Notes: generated from the letters alone by a model not told the origin. Positions 42,384 to 51,621 are shown, counted from the stretch's first letter. The stretch is DNA of 64,000 bases from Flavobacterium sp. MFBS3-15 (GCF_026107645.2 NZ_JAPCHV010000021.1:1-64000); one strand, 5' to 3'. Translations and numbers: made by a program.

Positions 42384-43082
42384 TTATTTTTTTTCTGCCT
42401 GTTGTTGGGCTTCCTGTATCATTTTTTCATTTGCTGTAATAGCAAATTCAACACGCCTGTTTTGGCGCATACCCTCAGCCGTAGAGTTGTCAGCAATAGG
42501 ATCGGCTTCACCGCGTCCAATAGTTACTATCCTGGCCGAGCTGATGCCTTTTCCTGAAAGATATGTTTTAACCGAAGCAGCCCTTTGTTCTGAAAGCTTT
42601 AGGTTATAATCGTCTGCACCACTACTGTCTGTATATCCGAAAATCTGGATGTTGGTATCAGGATATTCGTTGAATACAGGTACCAACTTGTCAAGATTAG
42701 CTTTTGCAGTAGAGGTTAGTGTCGACTTGTTCAGGTCGAAGTTCACTGAGTTTTCACCAAGTGTTATCTTAATACCTTCACCAACCCTTTCAACCTCAGC
42801 TCCTGGAAGCGCCTGGTCTATTTTTTGGGCTTGCTTGTCCATCCTGTTTCCGATAAGTCCACCGGCAGCACCGCCTACAACTCCGCCAATGATAGCTCCA
42901 AGTGCAGTATTACCCCCTTTGCCTACATTGTTACCAAGTACCCCCCCAATCACTGCGCCCGAAGCTGCACCTATAGCCACACCACGTTGTGTATTGTTAG
43001 TATTTTTTACCGCTTCGCAAGAGGTAAAGCCGATACTGAACATAAATGCAGCAGCAACAGCATAAATTTTCATTGTTTTCAT
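42384..43082 (-). CDS. OmpA-family lipoprotein with glycine-zipper domain
   Basis: 232 residues. Lipobox FTSC (about residue 22). A glycine-zipper region with repeated GxxxG (GAASGAVIGGVLGNNVGKGG..., AIIGGVVGGAAGGLIGNRMD) is followed by an OmpA C-terminal peptidoglycan-binding domain (NFDLNKSTLTSTAKANLDKLV, IFGYTDSSGADDYNLKLSEQRAASV, RGEADPIADNSTAEGMRQNRRVEF). It links the outer membrane to peptidoglycan. The gene is 33 bases from the lipocalin lipoprotein upstream; the two are a common pair in flavobacteria. Confidence 0.93.
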   Translation of the reverse strand: MKTMKIYAVAAAFMFSIGFTSCEAVKNTNNTQRGVAIGAASGAVIGGVLGNNVGKGGNTALGAIIGGVVGGAAGGLIGNRMDKQAQKIDQALPGAEVERVGEGIKITLGENSVNFDLNKSTLTSTAKANLDKLVPVFNEYPDTNIQIFGYTDSSGADDYNLKLSEQRAASVKTYLSGKGISSARIVTIGRGEADPIADNSTAEGMRQNRRVEFAITANEKMIQEAQQQAEKK

Positions 43083-43115
43083 AATAGTCTTATTTTATTT
43101 TAGTTTTATTGATTT

Positions 43116-43565
43116 TTACATTTTAGAGAATTGATAAGTCACCTCTACATTCTTACCTCCAACGTTAACGTTATCAATAAGCTGGAATGAGTTTTCGGTT
43201 TGGTTCCTCATTTGGAGGAAGTACCCTTCACTTACTCTTTTAGCCTTTTCGCCATTAGTTATTTTCAGGGTGAATGCACCTTCCTTAGTTACTGTCCAGA
43301 CAATTGGGCTGGTAAACGAAGGGCAGTTGGCTTTGCTGATGCTCATTGTGCCTTTATTATTATTAGGCACAAAATTCCACGAACTGCCTTCAAGGCATTT
43401 TGAGTCGGCAATGTCAAATGAAGTCACTTTGATATAGTCTGACCCCGGATAGGTTACACTTGAAATTGTCCAGTTGCCTTTAAGCCCGGATTGGGATTTG
43501 GTGTCAAGTGAGCCGCATGATGCCAAAGCCATCATGAACAGGCTTAAAAAAAGGAATTTTTTCAT
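43116..43565 (-). CDS. Lipocalin-family lipoprotein
   Basis: 149 residues. Lipobox MALASC (Cys17). GLKGNWTISSVTYPGSDYIKVTSFDIADSKCLEGSSWNFVPNNNKGTMSI is the lipocalin-like start; an IVWTVTKEGAFTLKI strand and a C-terminal FQLIDNVNVGGKNVEVTYQF complete a small barrel. Envelope, ligand unknown. First gene of a two-gene unit with the OmpA-family gene. Confidence 0.88.
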   Translation of the reverse strand: MKKFLFLSLFMMALASCGSLDTKSQSGLKGNWTISSVTYPGSDYIKVTSFDIADSKCLEGSSWNFVPNNNKGTMSISKANCPSFTSPIVWTVTKEGAFTLKITNGEKAKRVSEGYFLQMRNQTENSFQLIDNVNVGGKNVEVTYQFSKM

Positions 43566-44007
43566 AATCGTTAATCAGGTTTAAAGTTTAAGATTTTCGT
43601 ATTTCAGTGATTAAAGTTACTACGAATGTCATGTACTTTACAATACCTATGCCATTTTTTTAACAGGAATTGTTTTATTTATTCTTACGTTATATTTTTA
43701 GTTTCCTGAAAAATTGCTATTTTTTAAGGTCTTATGAACAGAGTAATGACATAATTTCCTGCATATTAATCTTTTCTTAAAAAATATTTTCTTTAACACT
43801 TAGATATTGTCATAACTAAAGATTAGAGAATCCTTCTCATTTTATAATGTTTAGTAATGTGCTATAAAAGGCCTGAAATTTTTTACAAAATATGATTGGA
43901 CATATAAGATAAACGATATCAAATAATAAGTGCCAATTTGTCACGGGAGTAATATTGGTATCTTATTTGACGTAGGATTTTCGACAAACTTTAAAACGAT
44001 TCGATTT
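43566..44007. other. 442-base AT-rich intergenic region between the lipocalin gene and htpG
   Basis: No start-to-stop frame of coding character, no strong hairpin, and no repeat was recognised. It must hold divergent promoters: a near-consensus promoter for htpG is given separately, and TAACTTTA (minus strand, near 43611) is a one-off match for the lipocalin gene. Confidence 0.6.
43938..43966 (+). promoter_or_regulatory. Possible htpG promoter: TTG - 18 bases - TATCTTAT
   Basis: TTG at 43938-43940 and TATCTTAT at 43959-43966, spacing 18. The -7 box differs from TAnnTTTG at the last two positions. About 41 bases upstream of the ATG. The preceding TGCCAATTTGTCAC may be a regulatory motif. No CIRCE element was seen. 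Confidence 0.35.
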
Positions 44008-45894
44008 ATGACAACAGGAAAAATCAATGTTTCAGTAGAGAACATCTTTCCCCTAATCAAAAAATTCCTATACAGCGACCACGAGATATTCCTGCGTGAG
44101 CTCGTGTCAAATGCCACCGATGCTACCCTTAAGCTAAAGCACCTTACCGGTATTGGGGAAGCCAAAGTAGAATATGGCAGTCCCGTTATTGAAGTGAAGG
44201 TCGATAAGGAAGGCAAAAAGATTCACATCATCGACCAGGGCCTTGGTATGACTGGCGAAGAGGTTGAAAAATACATCAACCAGGTAGCCTTTTCAGGTGC
44301 TGAGGAATTTCTCGAAAAGTATAAGGATTCTGCTAAGGATTCCGGTATCATAGGCCATTTCGGCCTTGGATTCTATTCTGCTTTCATGGTGGCCGAAAAG
44401 GTTGAGATCATCACCAAGTCATATAAAGATGAGCCTGCCGTACACTGGACCTGCGACGGCAGCCCGGAATTTACCCTCGAGCCATCAGATAAGACCGACC
44501 GCGGAACAGAAATCGTCCTGCATATTGCCGAGGATTCTACCGAATTCCTTGAGGAAGGCCGCATCCGCGAATTGCTTAAAAAATATAACAAGTTCATGCC
44601 GGTGCCTATCAAGTTTGGTACCCGCAAAGAGACGCTTCCGAAGCCTGAGGATGCTCCTGAAGACTTTAAAGCTGAAGAGGTTGAGGTAGACAACATTATT
44701 AACAACCCTAACCCGGCCTGGACAAAACAGCCTGCAGACCTGACAGAAGAAGACTATAAAGCCTTCTATCATGAACTGTACCCGATGCAGTTTGAAGAGC
44801 CGCTATTCAACATACACCTGAATGTAGACTATCCGTTCAACCTGACAGGTATATTGTACTTCCCGAAACTGTCCTCTGACCTACAGGTGCAAAAGGATAA
44901 GATCCAACTGTACCAAAACCAGGTGTTTGTGACCGATAACGTAGAGGGCATCGTACCGGAATTCCTTACCATGCTGCGCGGCGTAATCGACAGCCCGGAC
45001 ATCCCGCTGAACGTATCGCGTTCTTACCTCCAGGCAGACGGTGCCGTGAAGAAGATTTCCAACTACATCACCCGCAAAGTGGCCGATAAGCTGAAGTCAC
45101 TCTTTACCGAGAACCGCGAAGATTTCGAGCAGAAGTGGAACGATATCAAGATTGTGTTGGAGTACGGCATGCTGAGCGAGCCTAAATTCTATGAGAAGGC
45201 AGGCGCTTTTGTGCTGTACCCTACAGTGGACGAAAAGTTCTTTACCCTTGATGAACTGAAGGAAAAACTGGCTGCCACACAAACTGATAAAGACGGCAAA
45301 CTGGTCGTGCTGTATGCTTCCAACAAAGATGCGCAGCACAGCTACATCGAAGCCGCCAAAGAAAAAGGTTACGAGGTGCTTCTGTTGGATTCACCAATCG
45401 TGTCGCACCTTATCCAAAAGTTGGAGGCTGATAATGAGAACATTACCTTCGCTCGTGTAGATGCTGACCATATCGACAAGCTTATCAAAAAAGACGAGGA
45501 GCAGCTATCGAAACTGAGCGATGAGGAGAAAGAAAAACTAAAAACCACTATTGAGGAATTCGTGCCCAAATCAGGGTACTCCGTACAGCTTGAGGCGATG
45601 GATAGCAGTGCCGCGCCCTTCATGATTACGCAGCCGGAGTTCATGCGCCGCATGAAGGAAATGAGCCAGACCGGCGGTGGCGGGATGTTCGGGATGGGCA
45701 ACTTCCCTGACATGTACAACCTTGTGGTAAACACCAATCACGAGCTGTCCTCCAGCATCCTGAACAGCGATGACAAGTCGCATCAGGAGGCTTTGGTGAA
45801 GCAGGCGCTCGACCTTGCCAAGCTGAGCCAAAATTTACTCAAAGGCGAGGAGCTTACAGCCTTCGTTAAGAGGAGTTTTGAGCTAATAAAGTAA
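44008..45894 (+). CDS. htpG: Molecular chaperone HtpG (Hsp90)
   Basis: 628 residues. Cytosolic ATP-dependent chaperone. N-terminal GHKL ATPase domain: LRELVSNATDATLKLK (catalytic Glu and the Asn that binds magnesium), IIDQGLGMTGEEV, GHFGLGFYSAFMV. Middle domain: LPLNVSRSYLQ (here IPLNVSRSYLQ) with the conserved Arg. C-terminal dimerisation part with YNLVVNTNHEL. The start at 44008 (MTTGKINVSVENIF) is family-typical; the upstream extension from 43930 is not. Monocistronic, with its own terminator. Confidence 0.97.
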   Translation: MTTGKINVSVENIFPLIKKFLYSDHEIFLRELVSNATDATLKLKHLTGIGEAKVEYGSPVIEVKVDKEGKKIHIIDQGLGMTGEEVEKYINQVAFSGAEEFLEKYKDSAKDSGIIGHFGLGFYSAFMVAEKVEIITKSYKDEPAVHWTCDGSPEFTLEPSDKTDRGTEIVLHIAEDSTEFLEEGRIRELLKKYNKFMPVPIKFGTRKETLPKPEDAPEDFKAEEVEVDNIINNPNPAWTKQPADLTEEDYKAFYHELYPMQFEEPLFNIHLNVDYPFNLTGILYFPKLSSDLQVQKDKIQLYQNQVFVTDNVEGIVPEFLTMLRGVIDSPDIPLNVSRSYLQADGAVKKISNYITRKVADKLKSLFTENREDFEQKWNDIKIVLEYGMLSEPKFYEKAGAFVLYPTVDEKFFTLDELKEKLAATQTDKDGKLVVLYASNKDAQHSYIEAAKEKGYEVLLLDSPIVSHLIQKLEADNENITFARVDADHIDKLIKKDEEQLSKLSDEEKEKLKTTIEEFVPKSGYSVQLEAMDSSAAPFMITQPEFMRRMKEMSQTGGGGMFGMGNFPDMYNLVVNTNHELSSSILNSDDKSHQEALVKQALDLAKLSQNLLKGEELTAFVKRSFELIK

Positions 45895-45988
45895 TTTTAG
45901 GGGTATAATAAGATGAATTTAGGGTGTAGCCGATGCGATTTTAAGGGCATCTGGATATGACCTTAGGGTATATATAAGCAGATAATAG

Positions 45989-46018
45989 AAACCTGTAGTG
46001 AGAGCTACAGGTTTTTTT
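45989..46018 (+). terminator. Rho-independent terminator of htpG
   Basis: AAACCTGTAG pairs with CTACAGGTTT (45989-45998 with 46005-46014) around a 6-base loop, then TTTT. About 95 bases past the htpG stop. Confidence 0.9.
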
Positions 46019-46049
46019 GTTTTATATTTATATCCGGAAATCTTAACTA

Positions 46050-46760
46050 ATGAAATTCTATATCAAACTATTTATTTTAATCCTTTTAGTCTCATGCCGG
46101 GAGGAAAAACCAGTTAAAATTATCATTAATCCGATTCAAAATGAGCAATCAGGCAATAATGCTGGCAAATCCGCAAACAGGGTTGAAGCAGATGAATTCC
46201 GTCTCATATGTGATTCCGCATATATTAATAATAAATGGTTTAAAGCTTGCTGGGGTACTTCTGAAAGAGCTTTTGTACTTAATGATGAAAACGATACCCT
46301 GTATAGTGAAAAGGAGGGTATTTGGCATATAAAATTTAATGATTTTAACGAAGACGGATACAAAGATATGTTTGTTGGTTATAACGGTAACTACATAGCA
46401 TATGAACTTGGACTCTTTGACTATAAAACCAATAATTTTAAGCTTGTCAAAGGATTTAGCAGTTATAGAGACACACATAAGCTGAAAGGAACCAATTATT
46501 ATTACTCTTACAGTTCAGGGGGATGTGCTGATTTGAATTGGTACAGTATTCTTTTTTACATTAATGATTATGTGGCCTATAGCATTGGTCAAATCGAAGG
46601 CATAGGCTGCGAGCAGGAAGAGAAAAATGGTATTTTTGTTTCAAAAATTACCGAAGGAAAAGAGATACTTGTAAAATCGATTCCCCGTGAACCGGGATAT
46701 TATGCCGATAAATGGGATTTCATCCAGAAGTATTGGTTAGAAAATTATAAGGCTTTTTGA
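46050..46760 (+). CDS. Lipoprotein with XAC2610-like / VCBS-type calcium loop
   Basis: 236 residues. Short lipobox signal (LILLVSC, Cys16). After a polar linker, WHIKFNDFNEDGYKDMFVGYNGNYIAYELGLFDYK is the typical calcium-loop and beta-strand arrangement of XAC2610/VCBS-like proteins. Further beta strands and a C-terminal WDFIQKYWLENYK. Function unknown. Related in plan to the gene at 40167. Lower GC than the neighbours by eye, as is common for such genes. Confidence 0.75.
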   Translation: MKFYIKLFILILLVSCREEKPVKIIINPIQNEQSGNNAGKSANRVEADEFRLICDSAYINNKWFKACWGTSERAFVLNDENDTLYSEKEGIWHIKFNDFNEDGYKDMFVGYNGNYIAYELGLFDYKTNNFKLVKGFSSYRDTHKLKGTNYYYSYSSGGCADLNWYSILFYINDYVAYSIGQIEGIGCEQEEKNGIFVSKITEGKEILVKSIPREPGYYADKWDFIQKYWLENYKAF

Positions 46761-46866
46761 GGTACCTGTATAGACATTAAATCATAGAATAACGTATTCT
46801 ACATAATTGGAAGATATAATGCTCCCCTCCTCAATAAACAATAATCAATAAAAAATATAAAATCAA

Positions 46867-47268
46867 ATGACCCTCCCCATAGAAACTCCCGCACTCTTAT
46901 TCTCCGCCACATCGCTCATACTTTTGGCCTATACCAACCGCTTTCTTACCATAGCCACCATCGTACGCGGCCTGAAGGTGAGCTACCAGCAAAACCAAAA
47001 CAAAAGCATTCTGGTCGAGATCAAAAACCTTAGCCTGCGCCTCACGCTCATCCGTCACATGCAGATGTATGGTGTGCTGAGCCTGTTCTTCTCGGTTTTT
47101 GCCATGGCGCTGCTGTTTGGCGGCGTGCAGGACTGGGGTGCCTATGTATTCGGGTTGAGCCTGCTGCTCCTGCTGGTCTCGCTTGCGGTGTCGTTTTGGG
47201 AAATCAGCATCTCGGTGCGCGCACTACGGGTACACCTGAGCGACCTCATGGAAGAGGCGGAAAAATGA
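46867..47268 (+). CDS. DUF2721 family membrane protein
   Basis: 133 residues with three hydrophobic segments: TPALLFSATSLILLAYTNRFL, YGVLSLFFSVFAMALLFGGV and YVFGLSLLLLLVSLAVSFWEI. The loop IATIVRGLKVSYQQNQNKSILVEIKNLSLRLTLIRH is typical of DUF2721, a small inner-membrane family of unknown role. Convergent with the next gene (stops 5 bases apart). Confidence 0.9.
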   Translation: MTLPIETPALLFSATSLILLAYTNRFLTIATIVRGLKVSYQQNQNKSILVEIKNLSLRLTLIRHMQMYGVLSLFFSVFAMALLFGGVQDWGAYVFGLSLLLLLVSLAVSFWEISISVRALRVHLSDLMEEAEK

Positions 47269-47273
47269 TGTGA

Positions 47274-47885
47274 CTACTCAACAATCCACAGCAAAACAGG
47301 CTTTTCGGCCTTTTGCAGCCGGGTATCCAGTTTTCGCATAAAGTTATCCGATACTGCGGGGCAGCCCCAGCTTAGCGGCGAATAGTCGGGAAATATTTCA
47401 GTATCAGCCACTGCCGTCCACGAGTGGAGTACTACTACGCGTGCTACGGCATTGTTATTGGTCTTTTCCAGACCGTGCATCCAGTACTTTACCTTGATGC
47501 CCCACGAACTGTAGTCGCGCTTGCCTATTTTATATTTGCCCAGTGCGGTACAGTGGCTGCCGTCGGCATTGCTAAACTTTGCCTTTTCCCATTTTTTATC
47601 ATTATCCTCGTGGATGTCGCAGCTGCCGTGGGTTACCACATTGGAGTCAATCACCTTTTTTTCCTTGAAATCATAAATGAAAAAGCGGTTCCTGCCCGAA
47701 TGGATGCTCATGTCCAGCAGGAAGTAATAGTCCTCGTTGAACTTTTCCTTTTTGCAAAAGGCCAGTGCCTCCGTGTGTTTTGAGGTATAGTCTTTCGGGA
47801 TTTTCTTTTTTGAGGCTGTGTCGGTATCAGGAGCGCCAATGCAGCTCATCAGCCCCAACAGGAGAAGGGTAATGGTACGGGTCAT
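47274..47885 (-). CDS. Murein L,D-transpeptidase catalytic domain family lipoprotein
   Basis: 203 residues. Lipobox LLGLMSC (Cys15). The YkuD_2 (PF13645) core is visible: YFLLDMSIHSGRNRFFIYDF, then RVVVLHSWTAV and SWGCPAVS, the His...S-x-G-C catalytic arrangement with Cys nucleophile. Such enzymes are related to L,D-transpeptidases acting on peptidoglycan peptides, though this sub-family's reaction is not well established. Located at the envelope. Confidence 0.88.
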   Translation of the reverse strand: MTRTITLLLLGLMSCIGAPDTDTASKKKIPKDYTSKHTEALAFCKKEKFNEDYYFLLDMSIHSGRNRFFIYDFKEKKVIDSNVVTHGSCDIHEDNDKKWEKAKFSNADGSHCTALGKYKIGKRDYSSWGIKVKYWMHGLEKTNNNAVARVVVLHSWTAVADTEIFPDYSPLSWGCPAVSDNFMRKLDTRLQKAEKPVLLWIVE

Positions 47886-47949
47886 ATAGGTAAGGTGTAG
47901 GGTATTACCTGATAACTGTATAAAGCGCTAATTTATTATTACCGATGAA

Positions 47950-48342
47950 TTAATCTTCAACCGGTGTTGCTTCCTTCTTCTTAGTGAGTTTGCTTTCGAA
48001 TTTGGATCCGTTTACAGAGCATGCCAGGTAAATGTCATCGCCATCTACTTTGTCTATTGCAACTTTCATGACCGTTCCTTTTTTGAAGGGGAAATTAGGC
48101 AGTGTGGCCTTTACAAGTGTGGCATGGTATTCACAATTATTTATCCATTTAATCGTCGACTGGATAGTGTATTTTTTGTTTTTATGATATTCGGTGTGTT
48201 TGTTATCGTCAATTACTACCAATATAGGCTCGCCGTCTTCATCTTTATAAGTGAAGGTGCCGTTGTGTAAAATGCTGCAATCATTAGCTGTAAATGACAT
48301 GAGAGATAAGAATAATCCAAAAAGTAGGGAGATTTTTTTCAT
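47950..48342 (-). CDS. Small exported protein of unknown function
   Basis: 130 residues. Signal peptide (KKISLLFGLFLSLMSFT). Mature part: NDCSILHNGTFTYKDEDGEPILVVIDDNKHTEYHKNKKYTI, INNCEYHATLVKATLP and DDIYLACSVNGSKFESKL. C-x-x-(L/M)-x-x-G-x-F-x-Y with a central YxIxSxIxWINxCEY is a pattern I recall from small flavobacterial secreted proteins, without a named function. Start at 48342 (MKKIS) is set by the signal; upstream codons of the longer frame overlap the next gene. Confidence 0.7.
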   Translation of the reverse strand: MKKISLLFGLFLSLMSFTANDCSILHNGTFTYKDEDGEPILVVIDDNKHTEYHKNKKYTIQSTIKWINNCEYHATLVKATLPNFPFKKGTVMKVAIDKVDGDDIYLACSVNGSKFESKLTKKKEATPVED

Positions 48343-48412
48343 TATAAGTCTGTGAAATTTGCGTGAGTAATTATTAGGGCAAATCTTTTTATTTATTTGG
48401 GACTGGGTTATG

Positions 48413-50041
48413 TTACATGCCTGCTTCTTTTTTGAGCGCATCGACTGCCGATGAACCCATAAAGTCATCGATATTAAAAAAGTCGTGCTCAAGGTGTTTT
48501 CCGATGTACCATGTTTCAATTACCTTGTTTTTAAGGGCGGCCACCATGGTTTCGGAAATGCCGAAGCCCATGTAGCGGTCCCTGGGTAATTCTCCGGGTT
48601 TATATACCCGCTGTTCGTATTCCTGGTAATAGAACAATATTTCATTCTCTGCGGGCTTCAGTTGCTTTTTAAGTTCTAAAAGCCTCTCTTTATTTGTGGA
48701 CGTGAATACTTTAAATACATACCCGTCGAACATTCTTTCGCATTTAGTGATGCCGGGGAATTTTGTATCAAAATTATCGATGCAGTTGTTTTTAGTCAGG
48801 AACTCCTTTTTGCGTGCCGGTTCTTTGTAATCGAAATCTTCGTCCGGCGCATTTGTGCGCCGGTTCACTTTTTCATTGGCTGCCACCGTTGTATTTCGGT
48901 CTTCGTACGGTTTGGAATGATAAAACGGATGCAGGTCGTACGATTCAGCTTCATTTGCCTTGGCCATTTCGGTTATCACGACACCTTCACAATCCCTGTC
49001 ACGCAGCACATCGCCGTTTCCGCGAAACCTTTCTTCCATTGGCAGGTGGGTGGTATAGCCAAGCTTGGCTCCCTGCAAATACTGTACACGGCAGTCGGCA
49101 TTGGTATAGTCATAGGTTTCATAGAGTTTGCTCCCGTCAAACGTATAGGCTTTCCATACGCCTGTTTTTTTGCCTTCTTTGTAGTAGGCTTGCAGTATCA
49201 GCTTTCCGTCACGGAAAAACTCCCAGTTCTCAATGCCTTTTTTAAGCACCATCTTCGAACTGAATTCGCTGCCGTTGACAACACCCAGCGACCGGCCTTC
49301 AAAAGAAAGCGGTACCCCGTTTTTAAATTCGCCCTTTATTGCAATGGTGCCGTCTGTTTCATATTCATAATAAGTGCCGTGCAGCATTTTGTCTTTAACC
49401 GTATATTTCCACCGCAGCTTATCCTCTTCCCTGTAATAGTTTTCGATGCATTCACCATCCTGGAAACCCTCGAAGGCGCTCCCTTTGTTAAACAGCCTGC
49501 CATTATTATATATCTCATAGGTGCCGTGGGGCACATCGTTTTTAAAATGCCACACTTCCTTTTTTACATTGGGCGATTCGTATAATATATGGCTGCCGTT
49601 GTTCTTGTCATTCTCATAATACGTCTCCAGCTTGGTCTCGCCGGTAGGGAAATATACCTTCAGCATCCCGTGCCGTTTTCCGTTGGCATATTCCGTTTCA
49701 TCCATTATTTTTCCGTTCGGATAGTAGGTGGTCATTTTTCCGTTAGGCATATTGGCTTTAAAAGTGCCTTCGCGCTCTTTGTTTCCGTTGGCATAATACC
49801 ACGCTGCCCTGCCTTCCAGCGCCAGTGGATCTGTTGGGGTAGAAGACGTGCCTGTAAATTGCAGCTGCCCTTTTATGAAGTAGTCGTTTATAACATACAA
49901 GTTACCTTCTTTTTTTGTTGTCCTGTAAAAGGCGGCATTGGCTTCGGTGGTCTCTTTCCAGTTTTTATCGAAATATATCTTTTCCTGTGCATTGCCATAA
50001 AAACAGGCAGCCAGCAGGAGGAAAACAATAACATTTTTCAT
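48413..50041 (-). CDS. Exported MORN/YwqK-repeat protein
   Basis: 542 residues. Signal peptide (MKNVIVFLLLAACFYGNAQ). Many MORN-type repeats of the form G-x-x-x-x-Y-Y-x-N-G-x: AAWYYANGNKEREGTFKANMPNGKMTTYYPNGKIMDETEYANGKRHGMLKVYFPTG and further copies to about residue 330. The C-terminal 200 residues are a different alpha-beta domain with conserved FDTKFPGITKCERMFDG. Called 'toxin-antitoxin system YwqK family antitoxin' in databases, but nothing here supports a toxin partner. Start at 50041 is set by the -7 box at 50063-50070. Confidence 0.85.
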   Translation of the reverse strand: MKNVIVFLLLAACFYGNAQEKIYFDKNWKETTEANAAFYRTTKKEGNLYVINDYFIKGQLQFTGTSSTPTDPLALEGRAAWYYANGNKEREGTFKANMPNGKMTTYYPNGKIMDETEYANGKRHGMLKVYFPTGETKLETYYENDKNNGSHILYESPNVKKEVWHFKNDVPHGTYEIYNNGRLFNKGSAFEGFQDGECIENYYREEDKLRWKYTVKDKMLHGTYYEYETDGTIAIKGEFKNGVPLSFEGRSLGVVNGSEFSSKMVLKKGIENWEFFRDGKLILQAYYKEGKKTGVWKAYTFDGSKLYETYDYTNADCRVQYLQGAKLGYTTHLPMEERFRGNGDVLRDRDCEGVVITEMAKANEAESYDLHPFYHSKPYEDRNTTVAANEKVNRRTNAPDEDFDYKEPARKKEFLTKNNCIDNFDTKFPGITKCERMFDGYVFKVFTSTNKERLLELKKQLKPAENEILFYYQEYEQRVYKPGELPRDRYMGFGISETMVAALKNKVIETWYIGKHLEHDFFNIDDFMGSSAVDALKKEAGM

Positions 50042-50062
50042 TATGTGTGTGATAAGTTGGGC

Positions 50063-50070
50063 CAAATATA
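50063..50070 (-). promoter_or_regulatory. Bacteroidetes -7 box (TATATTTG) for the MORN gene
   Basis: CAAATATA on the plus strand, 21 bases upstream of the ATG at 50041; excludes the longer start at 50065. Confidence 0.65.
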
Positions 50071-50114
50071 TAAAAAGAACACCGCATTTTAACGCCCGGA
50101 TTAAATCTAAGCCC

Positions 50115-50122
50115 TATCTTTG
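50115..50122 (+). promoter_or_regulatory. Bacteroidetes -7 box (TATCTTTG) for the EamA gene
   Basis: TATCTTTG, 23 bases before the ATG at 50146; divergent from the MORN gene promoter 45 bases away. Confidence 0.65.
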
Positions 50123-50145
50123 CCCGCTTTTTAATTTTCAGCACC

Positions 50146-51054
50146 ATGTCGCAAAAAAATGTATTGAAGGGGGTTATACTGGTTGGCCTTGGCGCATCCA
50201 GCTACGGAATGCTGGCCACGTTTGTAAAGCTGGCCTACAAGGATGGCTTTACCACGGCCGAGGTTACCGCATCGCAGATGTTTTTGGGCATACTGGGCAT
50301 GCTGCTCATCAACATATTCCAAAAAGCGAAAAAGAAGCAGGAAGTGGTTAAGGCTTCGGCCAAAGACCGTTCGCAGCTGATGATTGCGGGTACATCGATG
50401 GGCTTTACCAGCGTGTTCTATTACCTCGCGGTATATTTTGGCATCCCTGTTTCCATCTGCATTGTCCTGCTCATGCAAACCGTATGGATGAGCGTGCTCC
50501 TGGAAGCCATCATCGCCAAAAAGATACCTTCGGCCAAAAAACTGTTTGCTGTGGCCATAGTGCTTGTGGGTACGGTACTGGCGGCCAACCTCATCGGCAA
50601 TATCGACGCGCTTAATATCAAGGGCGTATCCTTCGGACTGCTCGCGGCGGCATCGTTCACCGCGACCATGTTTACGAGCAATACCATAGCTACGCACGTA
50701 TCGTCGGCACAGCGCAGCCTGTTCATGCTTTTTGGCGGTGCGGTGGTGGTGCTGGCATTTACGGCTTACACATGGACAGGCACTTTCAACTTCGAGATCT
50801 TCCTTACCTGGGGCATCGTGCTGGCGCTTTTTGGTACCATCATCCCGCCAATCCTGCTCAACGCAGGCTTCCCCCATGCCGGGCTGGGGTTGGGCAGCAT
50901 TGTGGCCTCGCTGGAGCTTCCTGTATCGGTAATGATGGCGTTTTTCATCCTGCAGGAAAAAGTGAGCCTGCTGCAATGGACGGGCATCGCACTCATCCTC
51001 GGTGCCATTGTTTTGATGAATGTAAAGCTGCCGGGCAGGGACAGCACTACATAA
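50146..51054 (+). CDS. EamA-family (DMT) transporter
   Basis: 302 residues in ten membrane helices, two EamA repeats. The first begins VLKGVILVGLGASSYGMLATFVKLAYKDGFTTAEVTASQM; the second contains GVSFGLLAAASFTATMF and GIVLALFGTIIPPILLNAGFPHAGLGLGSIVASLELPVSVMMAFFILQEKVSLLQWTGIALILGAIVLMNVK. Members export amino acids or other small metabolites across the inner membrane; the substrate cannot be read. Monocistronic, followed by a repeat element. Confidence 0.9.
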   Translation: MSQKNVLKGVILVGLGASSYGMLATFVKLAYKDGFTTAEVTASQMFLGILGMLLINIFQKAKKKQEVVKASAKDRSQLMIAGTSMGFTSVFYYLAVYFGIPVSICIVLLMQTVWMSVLLEAIIAKKIPSAKKLFAVAIVLVGTVLAANLIGNIDALNIKGVSFGLLAAASFTATMFTSNTIATHVSSAQRSLFMLFGGAVVVLAFTAYTWTGTFNFEIFLTWGIVLALFGTIIPPILLNAGFPHAGLGLGSIVASLELPVSVMMAFFILQEKVSLLQWTGIALILGAIVLMNVKLPGRDSTT

Positions 51055-51062
51055 TTTTTTTT

Positions 51063-51206
51063 ACCACATAGGGACATAGGATTTATAGGGTACAATTATA
51101 AAGCCCTATCGAGCGACACAGAGAATGAAGCGAAGCTTCATCTATGTGGAAATATTTTCCCTTTATAGGCCAGTCACCGGCTATAGAGCCTATGTTTCTA
51201 TGTGGT
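51063..51206. repeat. Palindromic intergenic element, copy 2 (ACCACATAG termini)
   Basis: ACCACATAGGGACATAGG at 51063-51080 is inverted at 51189-51206 as CCTATGTTTCTATGTGGT (16 of 18 complementary). The middle GAAGCGAAGCTTCATCTATG (51128-51147) matches the middle of the copy at 7344-7465. It is 144 bases, between the EamA stop and the DoxX gene. Confidence 0.75.
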
Positions 51207-51239
51207 TGGATTTTTTTAGTTTTGATGGTCCTGATTCGC

Positions 51240-51247
51240 TATCTTTG
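51240..51247 (+). promoter_or_regulatory. Bacteroidetes -7 box (TATCTTTG) for the DoxX gene
   Basis: TATCTTTG 14 bases upstream of the ATG at 51262. Confidence 0.6.
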
Positions 51248-51261
51248 GGTAAAACACACGC

Positions 51262-51621
51262 ATGGCATTACCCTGGCACCTTTATCTGATGGCATCGCTG
51301 TATATCCTGGCAGGCATCAACCACTTCCGGGTGCCGAGGATGTACGTGCGCATGATCCCGCCTGCATTTCCCGCACCGAAGACGCTTAATTACATCAGCG
51401 GCGCTGCCGAAATCCTCCTCGGTGTCTTACTGTGCATCCCCGAATTTACGGCACTTGCCGCGTGGGGCATCATCGCATTGCTTATTGCGGTTTTCCCCGC
51501 CAATGTATACATGCTCATGAATGAAAAAGCAGGCATGGGTATATCCGGATGGATACTCTTGCTCAGGCTGCCGCTACAGCTGGCATTGCTGTATTGGGCA
51601 TGGCTGTATACAAAATTTTAA
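51262..51621 (+). CDS. DoxX-family membrane protein
   Basis: 119 residues in four hydrophobic helices: YLMASLYILAGINHFRVP, TLNYISGAAEILLGVLLCIP, AAWGIIALLIAVFPANVYML and LRLPLQLALLYWAWLY. The helix-1 AGINHF and helix-2 YISGAAEILLG motifs are those of small DoxX/MauE-type proteins. The family has diverse or unknown roles, some tied to thiosulfate or redox metabolism; no partner here. Full length. Confidence 0.88.
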   Translation: MALPWHLYLMASLYILAGINHFRVPRMYVRMIPPAFPAPKTLNYISGAAEILLGVLLCIPEFTALAAWGIIALLIAVFPANVYMLMNEKAGMGISGWILLLRLPLQLALLYWAWLYTKF

